DNA of 34,244 nucleotides from Bradyrhizobium sp. (GTDB lineage Bacteria > Pseudomonadota > Alphaproteobacteria > Rhizobiales > Xanthobacteraceae): contig JAKFVP010000559.1 of assembly GCA_021732175.1 (NCBI GenBank), forward strand, positions 1 to 34,244, read 5' to 3'. Each line of letters begins with the position of its first letter. Within the stretch, counting starts at the first letter, position 1. Below the pieces are notes generated by a model. It worked only from the letters and a program-made list of their open reading frames with translations, ran no database searches and had not been told where the DNA came from. Shown in pieces: positions 20,106 through 26,436 of this stretch. Made by a program: the position numbers and the translations under genes.

Positions 20106-20345
20106 TCAGTCAAATGCGACGCCAATCCGTTTCTCTTTTCGCCATTTGACATGACACGGTCGGCTTAGCTGATCTGCCTCTATAACCAGTCTGAACTCGT
20201 GAGGAATGCCTAGCGGACTTTCGACGTCCAGGGCGGCGCCGCTCGCCGACAAGTTCCGCACGGTACAGCTAATACCACCCCCACCGAATTCTATCGTCCC
20301 GGCTTTCAGCACGCGATGTCGAGGCGCGGTACGTTTGTTGTCCAT
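20106..20345 (-). CDS. PilZ-domain protein
   Basis: A small PilZ-domain protein, a probable cyclic-di-GMP receptor. The two PilZ signatures are visible: RTAPRHR near the N-terminus (RxxxR) and NLSASGAALD (D/NxSxxG) about 25 residues later. The chosen start, Met 22 of the track ORF, gives 79 residues beginning MDNKRTAPRHR, a usual start for single-domain PilZ proteins. The longer start at 20408 gives 100 residues with an N-terminal stretch that does not resemble the family. Neither start has a strong ribosome site. The gene converges on the truncated IS1380 gene. Functional linkage with the GGDEF-EAL gene is plausible but not shown. Confidence 0.75.
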   Translation of the reverse strand: MDNKRTAPRHRVLKAGTIEFGGGGISCTVRNLSASGAALDVESPLGIPHEFRLVIEADQLSRPCHVKWRKEKRIGVAFD

Positions 20346-20681
20346 AGGCGGACCATAGCCGAAAATTCTTAGAAATTCGCAAAGGTCATAGTCGACCCGC
20401 ATGAGCATGGGTCATCGACGGGACGTGGTGACGGGAAGACCAAAGCCAGCTCTGTGAACCGTTCCTCGGCGGCGTAGGCCAAGGGTGCAGAAGTCTTGAG
20501 GCCATTCGACACTGACTAAAGATACTACACGCCCTCAAATCGAGCCAGATCTGGACTGCGTCTCCCCAATATTCCCCGACTTACATCGCCTCATTTACAA
20601 AGCGTTAACCTCAATCCGTAGCGGCAACTTAGCCGGGAAGCATCATCGTGACAGCAACCCGATGGAACTTTCGAGATCGAA

Positions 20682-21330
20682 ATGGCGGCGCAACACAACC
20701 GGGCAAGAATGTTCGCGGTACTGAGCGCGACCAACGAAGCGATCTTACGGAGCACTTCCGAACAAGATCTCTATCAAGATGTTTGTAATGCTGCGGTTGA
20801 TGGCGGCAAATTTCTGGGCACGGCCATTTTCCTGATCGAGGACGACTCTTCGTGGTTCCGGATGGCCGCTGGGGCCGGTCCCTTCGTTCATTTGATCGAG
20901 CAACTTCGTTTTTCTTCTGATGCCACCATTCCGCACGGTCAGGGACTCGGTGGCGAGGCGTTTCGCACGGCCAGACCGTGCATTAGCAGCGATGTTCTCA
21001 ACGATCCCAGAACCCAACCGTGGAAGGAACTGGCCGCGAGCGCGGGCCTGACGGCGAGTGCCGTGCTGCCTCTCCTTCGAGACGGCCAAGCGGACAAGAC
21101 ATTGGCACGATAGCCCAATTCCCATCAGATCTGGAGCCGGCCTACCCCTATTGAGAAATGGAGAAGCGGTTGGCGTCCTGCTCTTCCTGTCGAGCGAAAC
21201 GGATGTGTTTACCCCAGAATTTATGAAGCTGCTGGGGCGGCTTGCTGACAACGTATCATTCGCGATGGAAATGCTGGAGCGTGAGGACGCCCGACGCGCT
21301 GCAGAGCAAGCTAAGGACCGGCTGACGCGG
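20682..21330 (+). pseudogene. GAF-domain sensor protein, frameshifted and truncated
   Basis: The first frame (20682-21113) is a GAF domain start: RARMFAVLSATNEAILRSTS, then GQGLGGEAFRTARPCISSDV, ending LPLLRDGQADKTLAR and a stop. A second frame resumes with GAF C-terminal sequence (GLPLLRNGEAVGVLLFLSSE to DRLTRM). The two halves overlap in content: LPLLRDGQA and LPLLRNGEA are the same GAF strand, so the region looks like recombination between two related GAF domains rather than a simple indel. In this family (GAF domains ahead of a GGDEF domain) DRLTRM is normally followed by another GAF. Here it runs straight into a fragment of an ABC substrate-binding protein. The 273 bp upstream hold no gene that I can see. 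Confidence 0.75.
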
Positions 21331-21506
21331 ATGCCCCGTCAACGACTTCATGACCAAGAACGGAAGCATCCGCGACGACGGCCGCATGATGCGCGACATG
21401 TACCTTTTGCAGACCAAGAAGCCGTCGGAATCGAAGGGCGAGTGGGACCTGATGAACGCCGCCGCGACCATTCCGGCTGAGGTAGCGTATCGGTCGCTCG
21501 CGGACC
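21331..21506 (+). pseudogene. ABC transporter substrate-binding protein, C-terminal fragment
   Basis: One plus-strand frame reads PVNDFMTKNGSIRDDGRMMR, then DMYLLQTKKPSESKGEWD and ATIPAEVAYRSLAD. This is the C-terminus of a periplasmic branched-chain-amino-acid-type binding protein (Peripla_BP_6 type). The rest of the gene is absent: it is joined at about 21331 to the GAF remnant and at about 21507 to an inverted fragment of a sigma-54 regulator. An N-terminal fragment of a binding protein of similar type occurs at 24769, so both may derive from one dispersed gene. The long track ORF running on to 22108 is a shadow after this point. Confidence 0.7.
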
Positions 21507-21507
21507 C

Positions 21508-22078
21508 GCCCAATGGCGCCGAGCACCTTCCCGTCCCTCTTGATGGGAATGCGGGAAACGACTCTGTCTCCGCCGCGCATGCGCTGAATTTTCCCGACCT
21601 CGGCCTTGCCCGTGGCCACGATCTCATGCAGTCGCGTGTTGTCGATGACGGTCTCGACCGGGCGTCCGTTTCCTTCGCCGGCCTTCAGCCCGAAAAACGC
21701 TTCGTGGATCGGAGAAATGTAGACGATCTTGGCCTTGTCATCGACGATCGTCATGGCGTCGAACGGATCCGTCAGCAGGTGCTGCAGGATGTCTCAGGAG
21801 AAATCGACGCTGCCGATGAAGCTGAGAAGTGCGTCGCCCGGCGTTTCGCTGAGAACGAGCATCTCTCTGGACCCGGCCGGAGTGACCAGCACCATGTAGA
21901 TCTTGCGATCGAGATTCAGCGTCGTGATGCGCCGCTCGCGGGCCTCGGCCATCCATGCCTGATCTGCGGTCAACGAATTCAGACGTGGATCGGAGCCCAC
22001 GCCGACCGAAGCGATTACACGAGCCGCAGCGTCGAAGAGAAGCACACCGGCAATCGTGGCGGTAATCGGATTAGGCAT
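21508..22078 (-). pseudogene. sigma-54-dependent regulator, N-terminal fragment with in-frame stop
   Basis: Two track ORFs are in the same minus-strand frame: 22078-21794 (MPNPITATIAGVLLFDAAAR to LSFIGSVDFS) and the PAS part from 21754 (MTIVDDKAKIVYISPIHEAF, then SRIPIKRDGKVLGAIGRV). They are separated by one TGA codon (21794-21796), where Trp would be expected, and 13 sense codons (DILQHLLTDPFDA). The domain order and the phrase PIKRDGKVLGAIGRV are typical of the sensory part of NtrC-type activators. The AAA+ and Fis domains are missing, since the reading ends at about 21508. The gene was divergent from an acyl-CoA synthetase that has a -24/-12 promoter, which supports the sigma-54 assignment. 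It is doubly inactivated, by a nonsense codon and by truncation. Confidence 0.7.
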
Positions 22079-22085
22079 TTCCTCA

Positions 22086-22155
22086 GTGTCCTTGTTGAGG
22101 ACACGTGAGCACAGTGAGGACGCCGCTCAAGAAACTTTGCCGCTCCTGAGGACAC
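22086..22155. promoter_or_regulatory. repeated TGAGGACRC motifs, candidate activator binding sites
   Basis: TGAGGACAC occurs at 22096-22104 and 22147-22155, and TGAGGACGC at 22115-22123. The first is also the right arm of a 7-bp inverted repeat GTGTCCT/AGGACAC (22086-22104). They lie 73-140 bp upstream of the -24 element, where enhancer-type sites for a sigma-54 activator are normally found. Binding by the neighbouring regulator is inference. Confidence 0.55.
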
Positions 22156-22227
22156 AAATTTAAGAGGCTCCAAAGGCTACCCCTGCAAAACAAGGAGTTC
22201 CACGACCCAGGAGCAGCAGCGGCGAAA

Positions 22228-22243
22228 TGGCACGGGTGTTGCT
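22228..22243 (+). promoter_or_regulatory. sigma-54 (-24/-12) promoter
   Basis: TGGCACG, four bases, then TTGCT matches the RpoN consensus TGGCACGNNNNTTGCW at every defined position. It points right, toward the synthetase start at 22305, leaving a leader of about 50 bases. A sigma-54 activator remnant is divergent on the other side. Confidence 0.82.
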
Positions 22244-22285
22244 GATGTCTGGATAGCAGCAACGCCCATGAAGGCAGTTCTCGAA

Positions 22286-22360
22286 TGCTGCATTGCGAGA
22301 TAGGATGAAACCGTACTTAACTCTCCATCACCCTGCGAGCGCGCAGCGCTACTACAGCGA
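22286..22360 (+). repeat. 75-bp direct repeat, copy 1 (5' end of acyl-CoA synthetase)
   Basis: Matches 24023-24098 at about 95% (roughly three substitutions and one single-base indel). It covers the leader and the first 19 codons ([19 protein letters not shown]) of the synthetase. The two copies lie in the same orientation about 1.74 kb apart and flank the synthetase remnant and a TTT binding-protein gene. Confidence 0.92.
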
Positions 22361-22923
22361 ACGGATGGTGGCGCGAAGACACCTTCTACAGTCTGCTCAC
22401 CAGTCATGCGACCGAGCGGCCTGATGCCGTGGCGCTGCAGGATGCTCGCCAAACGCTGACGTGGGGTGAGCTCAAGCGTTGGACGGACGGTGTCGCGGCA
22501 GATCTGCGCGAATACGGGCTGGTCGGCAGCGACCGCGTGATGATGTGGTTGTCCAACCGCATCGAGGCGGTCGTCATGTTCCTCGCCTGCGCGCGTGAAG
22601 GGATCGCCTGCAACCCCTCGGTCCACAAGACCTACACATGCGCCGAGGTCGGCGACCTTCTCAACACGCTGTCGGCGCGGGCGCTTCTGACTGAAGACGG
22701 TTGGGGGACCGACCGTGCGACCGTCGACTACGGCTGGTTTCTATCCGGAGATCTTGGCGTCATGGACGCCAAAGGCAATCTCCGCATCGAGGGGCGCCTC
22801 AAGGACCTGATAATCCGGGGCGGCCACAACATCTATCCGTCGCACTGGCTTCTTTCTTACTTATCGCGGCCATGCGGACAGCCAACGTGCGTGGCACACG
22901 CTTTGCTGACTACCAAAAAATAA
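22305..22923 (+). pseudogene. AMP-dependent acyl-CoA synthetase, frameshift and internal deletion
   Basis: The start reads [19 protein letters not shown]. An extra C at about 22362 shifts the frame, after which [20 protein letters not shown] to [20 protein letters not shown] continues a normal synthetase N-terminus. At about 22715 the reading jumps from ALLTEDGWG to the far C-terminal motif [20 protein letters not shown], then [17 protein letters not shown]. Some 250 residues, including the P-loop-like AMP motif, are thus missing. After IYPS the sequence is degraded and ends at a stop at 22923. The family resembles short or alicyclic acid-CoA ligases (cyclohexanecarboxylate-CoA ligase-like by its N-terminal words), with low certainty. 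Its promoter is the -24/-12 element upstream. Confidence 0.82.
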
Positions 22924-22941
22924 TGACTTCGGGAGGGTTAC

Positions 22942-23910
22942 ATGAAGAGTTGGTCGGCAATCGTTGGCGCTCTGATCCTAAGCTCGCTACCTATGGCTGT
23001 GTTGGCTGATACGTACCCGTCAAAGCCGATACGGTTGATTATCCCATTTGCTGCGGGTGGCCCGACAGACGCGCTTGGGCGAACGTTCGCTAAGGAACTC
23101 GGGGAAGTACTTGGACAAACAGTCGTCGTCGAGAACAGAACTGGCGCGGGCGGAAACATTGGAACGGACGCCGTCGCCAAGTCCCCTCCAGACGGCTACA
23201 CGATCGGCTTCGGCACGAATGGACCGCTCGCAGGCAATGTCACGCTCTTCAAGTCGCTGCCTTATGATCCGACCACGGCATTCGCCCCAATCACCCGCAT
23301 CGCGTTCGTATCGAACTTAATCGCAGTGCATCCTGCTCTGGGTGTGAAAACGTTGAGCGAACTGATTGAGTTGATTCGAAGAGAGCCCAACAAGCACAAT
23401 TTCGCGCACGGAGGCTCAGGCACTACACAGCATCTCGGCGGAGAGCTGTTCAAATCGATGGCGCAGCTGCAGATGAGCGGTGTGGCTTATCGTGGCGAAG
23501 GGCCCGCGCTTAATGACGTTATTGCGGGTCATGTCCCGATCATCTTTTTGAGTCTTGCGACCGGCATCCCCATCGTGCAGTCGGGTCACCTCATCGCGCT
23601 GGCGGTGACTTCGAAGGATCGCATTCCGGCTCTCGCTAACATTCCGACGGTGGCTGAAGCTGCCCTGCCAGGGTATGTTGCAACAGCTTGGTACGCGCTG
23701 CTCGCGCCTGCCGGTACTCCACAGCAAATAGTTGAGAAGCTGAATGCCGCTTCTCGCAAGGCCATGGAGTCTCCTGGGACGAAGAAGCTTCTCGATCAAG
23801 CCGGAGCGATTACTGCCCCCACCACACCCGGCGAGCTTGGCGAGTTCATCAAGAGTGAAATCAGTCGTTGGAAGCCAATCATTGAGATGTCTGGCGCCAA
23901 AGTCGACTGA
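22942..23910 (+). CDS. TTT-family (Bug-type) periplasmic solute-binding protein
   Basis: A 322-residue tripartite tricarboxylate transporter receptor, complete and of normal length. The signal peptide is MKSWSAIVGALILSSLPMAV with cleavage near ALADTYP. The family start YPSKPIRLIIPFAAGGPTDA is followed by VVVENRTGAGGNIGTDAVAK and DGYTIGFGTNGPLAGN; the ligand-domain SGTTQHLGGELFK and the C-terminal EISRWKPIIEMSGAKVD are intact. A ribosome site GGGAGGG lies 6-8 bp before the ATG. No TctA or TctB membrane genes are nearby, which is common for Bug proteins, so it may serve a transporter encoded elsewhere. Its ligand is probably a carboxylate. It is the only intact gene inside the broken stretch 20.6-24.9 kb and lies between the two 75-bp direct repeats. 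Confidence 0.93.
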   Translation: MKSWSAIVGALILSSLPMAVLADTYPSKPIRLIIPFAAGGPTDALGRTFAKELGEVLGQTVVVENRTGAGGNIGTDAVAKSPPDGYTIGFGTNGPLAGNVTLFKSLPYDPTTAFAPITRIAFVSNLIAVHPALGVKTLSELIELIRREPNKHNFAHGGSGTTQHLGGELFKSMAQLQMSGVAYRGEGPALNDVIAGHVPIIFLSLATGIPIVQSGHLIALAVTSKDRIPALANIPTVAEAALPGYVATAWYALLAPAGTPQQIVEKLNAASRKAMESPGTKKLLDQAGAITAPTTPGELGEFIKSEISRWKPIIEMSGAKVD

Positions 23911-24022
23911 CGAGCCGGTAGGACTTCTTGCGCGTCCAACCCCAAATGTGCTCGCACTCCCGAAACTAACGACGCTGGTACTTTTATTGCTCAGGCTTTC
24001 ACAAAGAGAACTTGAAGCACCG

Positions 24023-24098
24023 TGTTGCATTGCGAGATAGGGATGAAACCGTACTTAACCCTCCATCACCCTGCGAGTGCGCAGCGCTACTACAGCGA
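24023..24098 (+). repeat. 75-bp direct repeat, copy 2 (5' end of acyl-CoA synthetase)
   Basis: Repeats the leader and first 19 codons of the synthetase at 22305 (start ATG here at 24043). It lacks the -24/-12 promoter, whose sequence is not conserved just upstream. After YYSE it joins abruptly to the tail of an acyl-CoA dehydrogenase gene. Confidence 0.92.
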
Positions 24099-24358
24099 GT
24101 TCGCGTGTCATGACGTACCGGCTCGCGTCCCTCATGGACAAGGGCGTCGCGCCGAATACGGCCGCGGCGGTGACGAAGATATTCGCCACCGAAAGCAATT
24201 CCAAGTGCGCCGATGCCGGCATCCAGATCATGGGCGGCGCGGGACTGATGATGAGTTCGGAAATGCAGATGTATTTCCGCGATTCCAGGGTCGGAACGAT
24301 AGGCGGAGGCACCAGCGAAATCCTCCGCAACGTGATCGCCAAGTCAATGCTCTCATAG
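24099..24358 (+). pseudogene. acyl-CoA dehydrogenase, C-terminal fragment
   Basis: The frame reads SRVMTYRLASLMDKG, then AAAVTKIFATESNSKCADAG, GGAGLMMSSEMQMYFRDSRV and GTIGGGTSEILRNVIAKSML to a stop: the last 85 or so residues of an acyl-CoA dehydrogenase. The rest of the gene is missing and the fragment is fused to the 5' end of an acyl-CoA synthetase. It differs in sequence from the two intact dehydrogenases in the window. The track start at 24077 lies inside the repeat and is not a real start. The stop is followed by an SD-like AGGAGG and the start of another gene fragment, which preserves an operon-like junction. Confidence 0.85.
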
Positions 24359-24369
24359 GAGGACGGACA

Positions 24370-24441
24370 ATGCGTGGTATCTCTCGTCGAACCTCCCTAG
24401 CCGGAACAGGCGCGCTCGCGCACACGCCGCGCCAGCAATAG
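24370..24441 (+). pseudogene. secretion-signal start of a lost substrate-binding protein
   Basis: A good ribosome site (AGGAGG, 24356-24361) precedes MRGISRRTSLAGTGALA, which looks like a Tat-type signal peptide start (SRRTSLAG). After about 17 codons the sequence changes into a transposase remnant and stops at 24441. In the parent operon this was probably a periplasmic binding protein following an acyl-CoA dehydrogenase. The identity rests on a short stretch only. Confidence 0.5.
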
Positions 24442-24582
24442 CAGCTTTGCGAACGCCGCTTCGAGCCCGCCGTCACCTTCGATCTTGCGGCCAATGTCGC
24501 GGATGACGCGGCCGAGATAGGTGCCCAGCTTCCTGAGGATCATACACAACTCCCACCGTATCGCCCTTGAAGGCGACAGCAT
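24410..24582 (-). pseudogene. IS5-like transposase fragment
   Basis: The minus-strand frame reads [20 protein letters not shown], then GGLEAAFAKLLLLARRVRER. This resembles an internal segment of IS5-family transposases that lies just before the RGRKVYSLHAPEVECIGKGKA-type motif, which is not present here. Only about 50 residues remain. It abuts the signal-peptide fragment at about 24410-24420, so it marks an insertion or deletion end point. The 186 bp between it and the next fragment show no gene that I recognise. Confidence 0.5.
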
Positions 24583-24768
24583 GCGAAGGAAAAAATCCGC
24601 GCGCCCCTTGACCGACGTCGAAAACAGCGAAACGAATCCCGGTTGACCTCAACAACCAGGTAACCAAAAGCCCTTACCCCAGCTGTCCGTCAGTTAGCAA
24701 AATTGCTGTCCAATTTTTGCGAAATACGCAGGATGAAACATCTTCAACGTACCGCTGCTTGAGAAGCG

Positions 24769-24903
24769 ATGAGAAGGGCTATTTGGGGCGTGCTGATAAT
24801 TTCGGTGGTTAGCGCCTTCGGCGGCGTTGCCTCGGCGCAGGTGTCCGATGAGGTTGTGCGTCTGGGCGTACTTGACGATATGACCAGCCGCGTTTTAGAC
24901 TAG
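24769..24903 (+). pseudogene. ABC substrate-binding protein, N-terminal fragment
   Basis: Not in the ORF track. The 44 codons read MRRAIWGVLIISVVSAFGGV, then ASAQVSDEVVRLGVLDDMTS, then RVLD and stop. This is a signal peptide followed by the first strand of a branched-chain-amino-acid-type binding protein (DxVVRLGVLxDMT...). The normal protein is about 400 residues, so it is cut after about 40. The matching C-terminal type occurs at 21331-21506. It is followed by a hypothetical gene on the other strand. Confidence 0.72.
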
Positions 24904-25163
24904 CTGCGTCGGGCAAGGCTTCTAAGTGTGGTCAGGCTGATGGGCGCAAATTCTCCCCCCGGGGGACGATGGACAGGCCCCCGTCTTCGCGCGAGTGAAG
25001 ACTGAGCGCGCTCTTGCTCACCACCCTCGACGAGACGGAGCACAGCATTGATGTACGCAAGTTCGTGCTGAGCCTGCTCGATCTTGGCTTGGTAGGCAGC
25101 AATCATGCCGCTGATCTCGGCGCGCTTTTGCTTGAACATTTGAATGATGAGCTGATCGGCCAT
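24900..25163 (-). CDS. small coiled-coil hypothetical protein, possibly truncated
   Basis: An 87-residue ORF. The first half (MADQLIIQMFKQKRAEISGM, then AAYQAKIEQAQHELAYINAV) is a regular charged helix likely to form a coiled coil. It resembles small proteins often found beside recombinase genes in Rhizobiales, from memory only. After LRLVEGG the sequence becomes Arg/Pro-rich (ARRRGPVHRPPGG) and looks non-native, so the 3' end is probably altered. No partner gene is adjacent. It lies at the edge of the broken stretch and 150 bp from a large hairpin. I assign no function. Confidence 0.45.
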   Translation of the reverse strand: MADQLIIQMFKQKRAEISGMIAAYQAKIEQAQHELAYINAVLRLVEGGEQERAQSSLARRRGPVHRPPGGEFAPISLTTLRSLARRS

Positions 25164-25313
25164 GCTGCATTGAAGCCGAAATCAGCCGGCCGCGACCAGC
25201 CCCGAACTTGGTGCCGTTGCTCCATAATTCGAGCGATGGCGGCGTTACTACGACAACGTTACGCCGCGCTCCTCGCTCGGCTATCGGCCGCCGGCACCAG
25301 AAACGATCTTCCC

Positions 25314-25364
25314 GCCAGCATCTGGCCTGGCCTGTGCTTCGCTCCGGCCAGGCCAAATGCTGGC
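25314..25364. repeat. 19-bp inverted repeat (strong hairpin)
   Basis: The arm GCCAGCATCTGGCCTGGCC pairs with 25346-25364 with one mismatch across a 13-base loop. It lies in a 257-bp gene-free stretch downstream of the IclR gene and could act as its terminator, but no T-run follows on the minus strand. A mobile-element end is the other possibility. Nothing else was recognised between 25164 and 25420. Confidence 0.8.
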
Positions 25365-25420
25365 CGATCACGGCCGGACTCTAACATGAGCCGTGGTACC
25401 GCTCCGTGGGGCAGGCCAAT

Positions 25421-26260
25421 CTAACGCCCGTGCGCGCCGTGGTATCCGAGCGAGGCCGATAGTTCGGCTGCGGTATCGGCGACGAGTTTTCCAAGTGCTC
25501 CATTTGGTTTCGCGTCGACGCGTGTTGAGCGACCAAACACTGTCAGGGCCATGATCAACTTGCCGGTGATATCGAACACCGGTGCACTTACGGCGCCGAA
25601 GCCGTCACCACCGCCGTCTGACAGGCAAGAATAACCGCGCTCCTTGATTTCACGCATCATTCCAGCCAGAGACGCCCGTTCTTTCGGTACGTTGAGACGG
25701 CCCGACCGTCGGTTCTGGTCCAACTCGCGCTCGATTGCGGTGGCCGTACGAACCGGGTCTTCGTAGGCACAAAACAAGAGCCCCGTCGCGGAATAGGTCA
25801 GCGGGCAGTGGTGCGACGGCGCCATGGTACTCGCCAGGTCATGCCGGGCCTCGACGACCTTGATCATCGTAGGGCCCTTTTCGCCCCAGACGGCTAGCGC
25901 CGCTGTCTCGCCGACCTGATCGACAAGTGTGTGCAGCGTCGCTTCAGCCACTTGCAACGGCTCGAAGCGACTGAACCCCTTGAGCCCAAGCTGGAAAGCT
26001 ACAGGTCCGAGGTCGTATCGAGACGTCGCCGCATCCTGCCGCGCCAATCCGACGCGCATCAAACTGACGAGATATCGGTGCGCTTTGGCAGAGGGCATGC
26101 CTGCCCTCTGCGCCAGATCGGCCAATTTGAGCGGCCCATCGGCCTGGATCAGTGCGTGAATTAGATCGCCAGCAACCTCTACCGATTGGATGCCGAGTTG
26201 TGTCGGCTTGTCTGCGCCAGGCGCGTTTTCCGGCAGAGGTTCGGTTGAGCGGTCTACCAT
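25421..26260 (-). CDS. IclR-family transcriptional regulator
   Basis: A 279-residue IclR-type regulator. The N-terminal winged helix is visible (GIQSVEVAGDLIHALIQADG, then LKLADLAQRAGMPSAKAHRY). The C-terminal ligand domain includes PLTYSATGLLFCAY and SDGGGDGFGAVSAPVFDITG. A ribosome site GAAGGA precedes the ATG. It is divergent from the SDR-flavoprotein-Liv transporter array, with a 176-bp intergenic region, and is the probable pathway-specific regulator of that array. IclR proteins usually bind small aromatic or aliphatic acids. Whether it represses or activates cannot be told. Confidence 0.93.
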   Translation of the reverse strand: MVDRSTEPLPENAPGADKPTQLGIQSVEVAGDLIHALIQADGPLKLADLAQRAGMPSAKAHRYLVSLMRVGLARQDAATSRYDLGPVAFQLGLKGFSRFEPLQVAEATLHTLVDQVGETAALAVWGEKGPTMIKVVEARHDLASTMAPSHHCPLTYSATGLLFCAYEDPVRTATAIERELDQNRRSGRLNVPKERASLAGMMREIKERGYSCLSDGGGDGFGAVSAPVFDITGKLIMALTVFGRSTRVDAKPNGALGKLVADTAAELSASLGYHGAHGR

Positions 26261-26436
26261 GAGTGTCCTTCACAGCGGCAAAGTTGCCTAATCCGACAGG
26301 CTTGACAGCCTGGCTCGCAGGAAGCATCATTACAGAATAGGAAGTTTATTACGAATTGTATAACTATCGAAGCTAGTACGAACAATACGAGACGTAACTG
26401 TGCGCAGCAACAGTTGATGCTAGGGGAGAGAGGCAG
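26261..26436. promoter_or_regulatory. divergent promoter region of IclR gene and SDR operon
   Basis: An AT-rich stretch (26340-26400) stands out from the GC-rich surroundings. It contains TACGAA at 26350-26355 and 26377-26382, and TACGA at 26386-26390. IclR-family regulators often use repeated short sites, so these are candidates. The SDR gene has a ribosome site GGGGAGAGAGG. Confidence 0.4.

Noticed and set aside
21507-22108. Track ORF 21350-22108 (+) as a 252-residue protein
   Set aside because: Only its first 50 or so codons look like a real protein (binding-protein C-terminus); the remainder is antisense to the sigma-54 regulator remnant.
24473-24667. Minus-strand ORF of 64 residues ([14 protein letters not shown])
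   Set aside because: Overlaps the IS5-like frame and has no recognised domain or start signal; most likely a shadow.
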